This document shows positions 34,660-45,007 of a stretch of 64,000 nt of DNA, in pieces. The notes below the pieces were generated by a model. It was not told the DNA's origin and made no database searches. It was given only the letters and a program-made list of their open reading frames with translations. Both the position numbers and the translations under genes were made by a program. The stretch's first letter is position 1. Every line of letters begins with the position of its first letter. Source of the stretch: Cylicocyclus nassatus (Eukaryota; Nematoda; Chromadorea; Rhabditida; Strongylidae); NCBI GenBank assembly GCA_958299035.1, contig CATQJL010000001.1, forward strand, positions 76,095,594-76,159,593. Reading direction: 5' to 3'.

Positions 34660-36789
34660 GTTGAGTTATTATAAGCTTCTGTAGGCGTTTTAAGTCACAG
34701 GATTCAGCACATCTGTTTCAGCGCACAAAAATACAGTGATTATCAAAATGACATAGCTGTGGTAAATGGATTCATAGATTGAACATGAGTATCAACTATG
34801 CTATTTCATTTAGCCAACTTTCCTCAACAAAAAACATCAGAGCAAAGAATTTGACGAAGGCAATGTAGACAAGATGATACAGGTTAAGAAAGGCTCCATA
34901 GATTCATTCGTGGCTTTATGTGCGAACTCCTGCTCTCTTTCTCGCTGAGAAAATAATGAATGAGTAAACTTCACATTACTAAGAAAGAGGCGGTCTGCGT
35001 TATGGTCTTTGTATTTTGTCGCTTCTGAGATGAAGTACATAATAGTTGATATTGGTACGAACATCTCCCAATGCGATTGGTAGGCTCTCGAAACTCTTTG
35101 CTCTGAAACAGCCTCTCTCCTGAATCGCCCTGACGCTCTTCATAAGTCCCGCAACAACTAGGTCTTCGACAAACTCTGGAATTAACGGATATGCCCAGGC
35201 TTGAAGGAGGCTTTGAGAGCTGACCCTCTGCTGACCCTCTCAATTCCTCTTAATTTCTTTTACGTCACTAAGTGCTTAAACTAGCATTTGATATTTCTTA
35301 GTGAGCCTATGGTAGGCTGTAACTCAACTCTCCTTTAAAGAACTTCAAGGAAGTTGTACAGCCGCGGAAGACCCAATGAAGACTATAATTGTGTTGAGAC
35401 ACCTGTAAGAATAGCCGAAAAACGCGCTAATTTTGAAACGTGCGTTTAGGATCCATCCAGTCAGAAGAGTTTACTGCACAGAACTGGCGCAGAAGCTTCT
35501 TGCTGGATTGGCTTGCAGCGATTACATGGAAACAAAAAAATATTCAAGAGGCGCAATTTCTCCAGAGGTTACCAAATCACAATCCAATGTGGAGCTATGT
35601 CTTTCAAGAGTACCAAACAAAGGTTTCTAGCCTGTTAGCTTTCTGAAGTTACCACTTGTTGAGTTTGATGGCCTTTGGGAGGATATTGGGCGAGACACTC
35701 ACATTGTATTGTTTAAAATTTTTAGGGGTTTTCGACCTCCAGGATTTACTTTTTGCATCTATTTCAAGATATAAAGTTAAACAGCCCTACCGAATTTCTC
35801 GCATAGCTCTCTAAAAGTTGAGAGCATGTCGCTCATTTTGGGCATACCTTTCATAGGCTCGTAGCTCACATGCCACGCCCGAATAAACGCAAGCATTATC
35901 GAGTTTTTGGATTCGTCTAGCATCTCTCACTCCCTTTTCACACACTAATCTCCGCCGCTAATTAGGCATAGAGACGGGTCCATCACAGCATCACTTATTC
36001 CACTTTGCTAGCCTTGGTTTGCATCTCTGACTTCGGCAGGTATGCTTATGCAGCAACATGAACAACATGTCGCTCAAGGATGGCAGATATGATATTGCCG
36101 CCAGATGCTATTTCATGCTGGCTGCAAGTTTTTACAGCCGACATATTAGCTACACGTACCGCAGCCAAAGATGCAAATCAAGGTAGCAGCAATCGTAAAG
36201 TAAAGTAGTAACAGTAAAGCAACAGACAAGTTCACAGTAGAAAACATTCAGTTACTCAGAAGATTCTAAAGAAAGCGAAAAATACAAAGAAACTGGAGAA
36301 GAAACACTGCCAAGACAATTTGTTGCTTCCGTAGATCTAGAGTTAAAGAGTACAAGTGGAATAAGAGAAAGAAGTGAGCAGAGGAAGCGCAGGTCATGCA
36401 ATGCTATTCGCATGATGCATCAGTTGTGATAAAAAAAACTTGCGAAATCTCTCCAGAAAAAGGAAAGCAACGGGACGAATCGCCGGTCGCTCGTGCAGAC
36501 TCTGCGATGCGATTCCTTTCACTTTCGGCGATGGCGTGGCGATATCGTCACTGGAGGTATTGCCCGTCAAAAAAGTGCTCGCGATGGCATGCGATACGTC
36601 GCTCCTGCAAACTGGCACGAATGCGGCGGGACCCACACTCTTAAATATTTGAGCGCGAGGGGTCAGGAACATATGTCCGGTGGAGTAATCGCGCAGCGAT
36701 CGAAATCGCGTAAGGTATGTCTGATGCCTCAGAGTGGGGCGAGTTCATCGCGATAACCCATGAGGTAGTGGCCTTCAGTCTTTGCTTTA
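34660..36789. other. Gene-free stretch with an unexplained GC-rich patch
   Basis: No gene is recognised. At 36,390-36,760 a locally GC-rich patch has overlapping frames on both strands (82-92 codons) but no domain that I recognise and no confident splice-bounded exon. Frames at 35,433-35,646 overlap each other and also lack support. Confidence 0.4.
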
Positions 36790-37520
36790 CAAGCACAACA
36801 TACACACGCATTGTGGAATGAATTTTAGAAATATGCATGGCTCGCACATCGACAGTCTTGGCGTTCGAGCTAGTGATGAACCTTATTTTGCTATCATGCT
36901 CGAATGCCTGGGCAAATCCATGCCGTTTTCACAGTGAATTCGTGCTGTAATCTCTGCCTAACATGCTAAAATTAAGCATTTTTAAGTAAGAGCATTTTTT
37001 GCTAAGAGCAGGGGGCATGAAACAGACTCCATTGAACCTCTATACCTGTGATGACTTCATATATGTCTAAACAAGCTCACTCCCTTCCCATTCCCAGAAA
37101 GGTTTTGCGGACTGGACTTGAACTGATTCAGTGGGGAGTTTGCCTTTTTGTTTTATTTTTTTTGTTGTTGGTTGTTTGGTGTAATGCTTCGTTCTTCTGT
37201 TGTATGGGCGCGCCTTGTGCGTATTAAATAAAGAGATAAATAAATAAAATTGCCACATAAAAATTCGGCAATAATGTGCTTCCCTTTCAGATTTCCTAAT
37301 GGTGTTAACACATTCGCTCGCTTTCGTTAAGTGCTTCTTAATGTTCGCCCATAGCATTGCATCAATGCTTTGGTTGAGAAGTGAGAATCATGATCAAGAA
37401 TTAAAAGCTGAAAAGGCGAGCGAATGTGCTACCACCTTCGTCAAAAGTCAAGCAGGAATAACAATTAGGGTTTATCAAGAGCGAACCCTTGCCATTGGCG
37501 TCGATATGTGATCTATAGCT

Positions 37521-37660
37521 TGCGCATATATAATGATCAATCCATAAAGCAATGCTCACTTTCGTCCGTCTACTTTTTGTGGCCGTGACTAACTAACTAA
37601 CACCGTGGTTCATAGGTCAGTTTGTGCTCAGTTTATATCTCTGTACGTTGCACACACAAA
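37521..37660 (+). promoter_or_regulatory. Possible promoter-like block conserved in both duplicate copies
   Basis: TGCGCATATATA is identical at 24,721-24,732 and 37,521-37,532. It is followed in both by AGCAnTnnTCAC, a GGT(T/C)AGTTTGT(G/A)CTCAGT stretch and TATCTCTG. A TATA-like box followed by conserved sequence is suggestive of a promoter, but no linked reading frame is visible. Confidence 0.3.
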
Positions 37661-39190
37661 CACACTCACGCTTGGCTAAAAATCAAGAGACGCAAATCGT
37701 CATTTTATAACCAAAACGATGATGTTCTGTCCCCACATGAGGTATGCTATAAAATATCCTCTTCTGGGGCTTACTAGGCTAGATGATAGCAATCGGAGGG
37801 ATTTGAATTAGTTTAACGCTGCGTTCAACCTTCTCCCTTCTGTATTCATGTAGCGATACTTGCTTTGATAAGCTTATTGCGGATAGGTTTGAACAAGCAA
37901 TTTAGAAAATAAACGTTTATCATGTCTTTCAAGATGGTTACTGAGTCCTTCTGCCCAATCAAATCCATTTGGCAGGAAATGCTTTAAAATTTTTCAAGAT
38001 TTTTGTTAAGTTTTGGTTGAGGTTTTGGAGTGTTGTGTTGTGTGGAACTCGACATCGCAGCATATGATCGGATGTATTTGCGTGAGCGAGTGCATATCTG
38101 CAGAATTTCTTTGTACGAAAATATAAATTTTCCTAAAAACTATCTCAGGGCTTCACAAACTTTTTCTTCAAAATTCCAGTGAATGGAGTTGGTGCGAGTT
38201 TTTACAACCACACCCATAGTAAACATCCGTTCAGCGCAATTCGGCTAAGGCGAGCCTAAGTCAAACGTAGATCTGATCTGATGAAGTAATCTGCATCCAG
38301 CGAGCTATCTGGCAGATATTTCCTACTAATTTGAATAAGTTTACATTACATCAACACATATCAGCTCGGATCAACGTAAATGTTATTGTTAGCACATTGA
38401 AAGGTTTATCTAATCGAAATCTGAAGAAGATAAAGAACGACTACTTAACGTGTATTTGCTCCATCCGAAAGGCTATCATACAGTCACGTATTGAAAGACG
38501 CTCCTCCCTGAGCTGACCAGCATGGTGCCTTGGAATTAGAATTAGTTTACTCTAGACCGAAATGTAGTGAACCGGCGCGTGCTTCCGCCGACTTTGATAA
38601 ACGACATCTCATGGTCACCGCAATTCATTTAACAGATCTTACGAATGGTAATGTAGTATCGCAGGCTCATAAAACAGAGTTTTTAGCCATTTGTGGTTCA
38701 GAAAAAATGCCTCGACGAGCGTGAGTGTCTGTGCTATTGCTGGTGTTGAAAAAAGCATGTTTCAACAAGATCACGTAATCGTTTTTGATATTTTTGCTTC
38801 TGGGCTTCTTGTTTCTGATTATATTACATTCTTGGAGAGCTCACGATATTCGACGAGCTATCAAAGGTTTTGTGCTTTTCCATAATTCTGGCAAATGTAT
38901 CGCTCAATTTTTTTGCGGAAACAACATCGCATCTGAGTCCAAAATATGCGCGACCCATCGCAATCGTGTTTTATCGCTTTTATTTTCTCGCCCGCCTTGA
39001 TTTTTTTAACGTGCGTCTTCAAATAAAACCATGATGGAACAGAACATTCTGCATATTTTAAGTGGTGTCGTAGTTGCGTATAGTTTAGTACAGCACGGAT
39101 GGAGCTCGGTTTGATCCGTGATGCTTTAACAGAATCTCAGCGCGAAAATAAGACGCAAAATACTTTGTGACTTTAATGACAATTTATTTA

Positions 39191-39330
39191 GATGAATGGC
39201 TTGAAGTTGTTGTTGTTTTCTCTTCTATTTTTGGGATGCCTTCACATAACATGGTCAAAAACAGTGAGAATATCTTTATGATTATCTTTTCAACAACCGG
39301 TTTAGCTGACATTTTCAGGGCCCACCTAAA
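39191..39330. other. Unusually conserved 140-bp block within the duplicated segment (copy 2)
   Basis: This is the partner of 29,691-29,830. A minus-strand frame (39,184-39,417, 77 codons) is open across the whole block; its last part is Ile-Pro-Lys-Ile-Glu-Glu-Lys then a Thr/Ser-rich tail. Copy 1 has a stop at the equivalent of its middle. No domain is recognised. Confidence 0.4.
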
Positions 39331-40081
39331 AGTCTCTGTGACACGAAGAAAGGTTGCATAAGAACCAACTGAAGTCCGAGTACCCACGAAACCATAGCTT
39401 GAAACACACGTTGGCACTGCTTGTCATCTATCTTGTCTTGCTTATGGTTTATCTATCACTGAAGTAAACTATAACTTTGATGCTACGATTATATGCAGAG
39501 TGCAAAAAAGGGCGGTCTTTCAAAATAAAACCAAAAAATTTACATGATTCCAAGGTTCTTCTTCCGGTAGATTCGCCACGAATCCCAGAATGAGAATACC
39601 CCAGCATTTTACAAAAAACTGGTCCAAAAATTCACAATTTTACCTCGGGGCAGATTCTCATACAACGCACCCCGAATCAACTATTGTAACTCCCTTTAAC
39701 TAATATGAAGATGTTTCCTACTTCATACGTTTCCATAGAAATTTTGAGATTTTTATACTGCACAAGTTAGAAGCTTCGAAGTGGAAATAATAGTTCGCAG
39801 CTGCATTGATTGTGAAGATTGTGAAGTTATTAACAAAAAAAGTGCTGCAGCATAACAGGGTACGGCCAGAAAATGTGGCATAAAAAGGCGTGCAACCGTT
39901 TATTGACCCGGAACCATAATGCAGATGAACTGCATTGTCCATTCCTTACTTTGTTTATTTTTTTTCCGGAATTTTGTGTCATAGTGTGGACGCAGTTTGT
40001 TTGGCAAGAACACAGATTCACCTAGAGTACAGTATTCTTTGTTTAGCCAAAACCAAAGTGTCACGCGACTGGTTCATAATA

Positions 40082-41102
40082 TTAGGTCGTTCCGTAAGTT
40101 CTTTCCGTTTTTTCATCATATCATAAAAACACGTGGAACGAAGAAAAAGAAGTGCTTCAGGCAATGTCCAACGCAGCTTTTCTTCCTCTTTTCAACTATC
40201 ATATTCCTGTGCCGCTCGCTCTTGTGGTCAGTGAGATAATGGCCGAAATTTCGGACCTATAGTTTTTACCATGTCCAACTTTGGCAATTTTTCACTATCT
40301 TCCTTTTTGACTTTTGGAAAAGCTTTGATAGCAATGGGATAGAGTAAACAAAGTGCAATGAAATGCAATTTTTTGGCAATTTCAGCTGGCTTCTCATTAT
40401 TTTTTGACATAACTTTTTCAGAAGTCTTCACTTTTTCAGAGTCACAAAACACACAAACGCTCTGAACATCAACAAATCTTCGGTTTTCGAAAATTTCAAA
40501 AGTCGTTTATGATTGTACACTATTTTTACAAAGTAACTGAGCGTTTACCGCTTCGAAATATAAGATTTCGCATTTCACGGGCACATCATGAGGCGGGTAC
40601 AAAATCAAGATTTATGGAAATTTTATCGCCAAAGACCCCACAAACTAAGAAGAAAAAGCATTTATCAGAAAGGCGAGAAAAAGCTGCATCGAATAACACC
40701 TTAGTTGTGCGCCGTTTTATGTTCTATGGCTTCTGGCATCCCCAAAAGTTGAATTTGATAGCATCAGAAAAATAATTCTAAAAATGTTTTGAGGCTAGCT
40801 ATAGACGCCGAAAAATTGCATGATATTGCACTTTGTTTACTCTATCCGACTGCTATTAAAGCTTTTCCAAAAGTCAAGAAAGAAGATAGTGAAAAATTGC
40901 CAAAGTTGGACATGGTAAAAACCATGGGTCTGAAATTTCGGCCATTATCTCACTGATCACAAGAGCGAGCGGCACAAGAATATGATAGTTGAAAAGAGGA
41001 AGAAAAGCTGCGTTGGATGGTGCCTGAAGCGTTTCCCTTTCTTCGTTCCACGTGTTTTTATGATATGATGAAAAAACGGAAAGAACTTTCGGAACGACCT
41101 AA
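40082..41102. mobile_element. Mariner-type fold-back MITE, 1,021 bp, TA target site
   Basis: The ends are TTAGGTCGTTCCGTAAGTTC and its near-complement. Arms exceed 300 bp and include ATCATATCATAAAAACACG, CAGCTTTTCTTCCTCTTTTC and GGGATAGAGTAAAC-type boxes. TA flanks both ends. Copy 1 of the duplication has an empty site near 30,400. There is no transposase; frames of 63-88 codons inside are arm or spacer sequence. Confidence 0.88.
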
Positions 41103-41720
41103 TAAGTATAGTATTTGAGAGAAAAGATGCTCACATTATCTTGTAATGAAATTATGTTACTTTGATGGTGTAATTACGGTTCAAAGCGGTTGAACGCTTT
41201 GCTCATTGTTGATGATACTGCTCGCAGTTATTACCCCTCTGAATGAAAGGAGGCCGTTTCGAATTAAACTTATCCCATCCCAATCATCAAAACCTCGCCC
41301 AACTGTAGAAATCAAGAAACTATAGATTGTGAGATGTTTTAGGGTGCAAACTGAAAAAGACTGTACTTTTTTCAGCTTATATCCACTCTCCGAAGAACTT
41401 CATGTAACGTGTTGATAGTACACAACTTCCAGCTTGTGAAAGCGCCATCACAACTGTGCCCTGTGCTGGACTACAAACTCTAAGGATGCACGATATTTTT
41501 TCCTTATCATGTCTCGTCATATTTTCTCGAAAGAATTCATCTTAAGCTCCAAAATTTATAAGCCCACTTTGGACACAAAAGACGCAGCAGCACAGGGCTC
41601 AGCTGTGATGGCGCTTTTACAAGCTGGAAGTCGTTTTCCGGAAGCAAGGAAAAGGGAACCCGTAAAGATCCCAAGGCTGATCTTCGGAATTCTTCCAAAT
41701 TCTTAGCAAGCACAACTTCA

Positions 41721-42160
41721 CCTTTGCTAGGCCCGAATTCGAAGCGCTGACGTCATTGAACCATTAGTAGTTAAATTTACACGCTATGAAGATAAGTGGA
41801 TCTACCTGTGTGCACACATTTTAAAACACAAATGTTATGCACAAAAAGATGGGCAACCTGCTTGTTTACAACAGTAAGCAGCACTGAGCCAACAAATTTG
41901 CTGTCTACATTCGCGGCTCCCGCGCAAGTTGGGAGCACCGAAGTTGCGAGGAACAAACAAATTCATAACTCTTTCCTTTCTAATTTTTGATATTTTTCAA
42001 ACATAAATCTTACAGGTCAAGCTCTACCTAAGAGTGTTTGCCCTGGTCTAAGTTTCGTCCACTCTGCCTTGCTATGTTCCTTGATGATTTGAAAAATCGG
42101 TTTTTTTGCCTGTCGTTGTTTTGTCTTTAATTTTTCTTGCGTTCTTTTTGATTTCATGTA
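41721..42160. other. Gene-free stretch, nothing recognised
   Basis: AT-rich sequence. A 64-codon frame at 41,796-41,990 has no recognisable motif. Confidence 0.4.
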
Positions 42161-42376
42161 CCCTATTTTCAGGTGTATAAGCCGCGGGGTGGTCCTAGCT
42201 TACATCGACCAGCCCGAACACGTCAAAGGACCTCGCAACCAAAGGACCCTACACTGTGCTGCGTATTGCCTGAAAGAATCGTGCGGCATAAAGATCGCTT
42301 CTCGAAACACAATAAAGCGACCGAGCAGCTCGTGGGAAAATTTGAAAAAGTGCGGCTTATACACCTGAAAATAGGG
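42161..42376. mobile_element. 216-bp MITE with CCCTATTTTCAGGTG ends, TA target site
   Basis: Inverted repeats of about 28 bp, CCCTATTTTCAGGTGTATAA and complement, are flanked by TA (42,159-42,160 and 42,377-42,378). Frames running through it (70 and 99 codons) are chance. Confidence 0.8.
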
Positions 42377-43351
42377 TACTCATCATTCGCTGCGGATTAT
42401 TGGCCGTACTTCTACAAACACCACAAACGGTATTTGTACTTCTGCAATGTCAAAGGGGTAATCGTCGTTTGAAAACTGGAATGCCATCTTGGGCTGAGCG
42501 GCCAATCACGAGATTGGCTAATGGACAGCGATGAAGCGACTTTGCTACTGTCGATGTTTAAGAAGCTGTGTAGGTTTTTCGATCAGAGGCGCTCTTTCTA
42601 TTGAAAAAAAGACAGGCGTTGTTGCTATTCCGGATCCTAACAAGGAGGAGAGGAAGATTTTTGGAGCCAAAATGTTATTATGCACTATGCTTCAAGTGTA
42701 GAAAAATTAAAAAATTTCAAAAAGCTTATGGCTAATGGAGGTTTTGCCTACCTCAAGTGGGGGTTAGATGGGCAGCTGTTCACCTAATTTGGAAAAAAAG
42801 TTAGCGCGTTCTTTTTTCAAATGAGTTTTTCATAATAGTTCAAACTTTGTTCCCTAGCCTAGTGTGTACAGATATCGAATTTCGTGCCATATCGTCATCT
42901 GTGTATTGCAAGCAAGCCATTTTATCATTTTGTGGCAGTGGAAATTTTTAGAAAAACTTGCCACAACCTCGACATAATTTTTCTGCAGTACTCTGCATGT
43001 GCTCCTCCTAGTTCAGGTACGTTTAGGCCCCAATTTCTCAGTCATATCGTTGTGTATGAGTAGTAAACAAAATATTCAATTACAATTTAATAAAAACTTT
43101 TTTCTGAATTTTTGAAGATGACGCGTGAACAAAATCGTGTCTTTGCATGTAAGCAGTATAGCAACTTTTCTAGAGACTTGTACAAGTAAACCTATATCGA
43201 AGGCAACGTCTAGACAAACCCGGACATGCGCACATGGATAGCAACTCTGGGGCCCTAACTGAGCCACTGCCCAAGCGGCAGCTCAGGTAGTGCTCTAATG
43301 GCTGAGATATTCATCTCGAAACTGCACCCAGAATTGGAGTAGGGGAACGAA
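42377..43351. other. Gene-free stretch, nothing recognised
   Basis: Stop-interrupted frames only. A mildly GC-richer part at 42,480-42,660 shows no convincing exon. Confidence 0.4.
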
Positions 43352-43763
43352 GGCCGCCAGTTTGAGTTGCCCGGACTACTGGTCCTGAAACGACATGCAA
43401 CGACATTGCGAAAGGACCAGTTGGTCGCGAAAGGAGGTCAAACTGGCGGTCACCCCCAATATTGTACGTCTGCCCCAATCCTAACCAGGCCAAAATCGGC
43501 ATGGCGGGAGTCCGCGCTGCAAGGGTTTCGCGCCACATCTTCGGCTAGCTAGTCTGCTCTCTCCTCGATCTCTTCACTCTCTGCGACAGCGCGCGTATGC
43601 AGCGCAATCCCCTAGCGCTGCGAGCGCGCAAATTCAGCCGACGGTTCGGCCTGATCCCGATTGGGGCAGACTGTATTTCGCATGGATTGATGGCGCAACC
43701 CATTAGTTTCGCTTGGTCCTCGCCCGAGACTGATGTGTTGCGCCATGGATCCATGCGAAATAC
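43352..43763. repeat. GC-rich cluster of three consecutive inverted repeats
   Basis: Hairpin 1 spans 43,352-43,452 (GGCCGCCAGTTTGA against TCAAACTGGCGGTC, with a nested ACTGGTCCT / AGGACCAGT). Hairpin 2 spans 43,468-43,671 (GTCTGCCCCAATC against GATTGGGGCAGAC, with a GCGCGC / GCAGCGC palindrome inside). Hairpin 3 spans 43,674-43,763 (GTATTTCGCATGGAT against ATCCATGCGAAATAC, with GGCGCAAC / GTTGCGCC). It is probably one or more MITEs, but no target duplication was established. Confidence 0.6.
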
Positions 43764-45007
43764 GATCCTGGGGTCCACTTTCGAAGCGTATATTTTAGTC
43801 AGTTGGTGAGTCATCTGCGCTGCCGCTTGGGAATATATTCAGATTTACCTGAACGCTGCCTTTAACCATACCCCCTTTGCTTTCCATCTGTAACGATTTC
43901 CAACTTGACGTTCCATCTCGTGCCGGGTCCTGGTTCGGCACGTTTATGATCACCTCATTTCAAAGCATTATCAAGCGAGCGCCCCATGCAAGCGACAGCC
44001 CTTCTGCGACGAAATATTGTTTCTGAAAAGAGAGTATAGCTTTAGAAGTGCAAACAGACCCTCCTCTCGATTTAGTATCGCCCTCATTCAGTATCGCAGA
44101 ATCGCGGCAGGACACATACGTTGCAACGTTGTCATTGGCGAAGTAGCGTGTCCGACGCAATTTCTTGCCTTGCTAAAGGTGATATGAGCCCCACGCCTAA
44201 CGGTTTATTTTAGGCTATAAAACAGTTGCTGGGCGCGCAATCATCGGAAGGTGAAAATGGGACAAACGAGAGTTTGGATGGCTATCGAATCGTGATTTGA
44301 CAGTTATTTAAAGTGGAGGTTTTCATGTATTCATGTGGGCTAGAGGGAGTAGTGTTTTGTGTTAAGTCATGGGGGTCCAATATGTGAAGAAAAATACGAG
44401 ATTTGGTCCTAAGATGATGTTACTCATTATGTTTGATAGGGTCTCATGTTATGCCTACTAGACGATAACGCTGAGAGATTTAATAAGACACAAAGGGGTT
44501 GCATCCGGCGGTCGTGTGCTACAGCTCTTGCTTGACTTGGTTAGGATATCTTTCGTAAGCTTCTTCCACACCTCAGCTAGATTGATCACCTAAAAAACTT
44601 TTTGCAAACTAAATAATTGTAGATAGAATCATGGAATTTTGGTCTTCTCTTGGACAACTTTAAATCTTTTTTCCATTTCTAAAATCATGATGAACTGAAT
44701 TGTCTCCCATTCTGTGCCCCGCCGAATTAATCAACGTTACTGAGTGCAGCATGGTCTAGATGGTTAAGATAAATGTTTCACGGCTTTAATCAAGAAACTC
44801 CTAATTAGATTGCATCTGAAACGCAATAGATTCGCCTACAGTGTCTTTGAATTTTTTGCATAGTTGAAACACTTAATTGTCAATAGTCCCTCAACATAAA
44901 ACCACCTTTACCTTTTAAAGCGAATTATTGTGCACAACCACGGAATAAATACATTTATGCAAATTCACAACGTATAACACCATTTTGTACAATAATTCAT
45001 TCTGTTT
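43764..45007. other. Gene-free stretch downstream of the Lifeguard gene
   Basis: No coding frame is recognised. The part next to 45,007 should contain the 3' untranslated region of the minus-strand Lifeguard gene. I did not find an unambiguous AATAAA on that strand; CATAAA-like and AATAAT-like variants occur within about 120 bases. Confidence 0.45.

Larger units (their letters stand above)
36790..41720. repeat. Segmental duplication, copy 2 (partner 24,250-30,990)
   Basis: Same orientation and order of landmarks as copy 1. It has a private ~250-bp insertion near 37,000-37,255 and a private mariner-type MITE at 40,082-41,102, and it lacks the ~1.9 kb present in copy 1 after 26,840. Similarity fades near 41,700. 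A TATA-like TGCGCATATATA (37,521-37,532) followed by a conserved stretch to about 37,660 is retained in both copies. Confidence 0.8.

Noticed and set aside
35433..35646. Two overlapping 65-68 codon frames
   Set aside because: Different phases over the same bases, no motif, no supporting splice sites.
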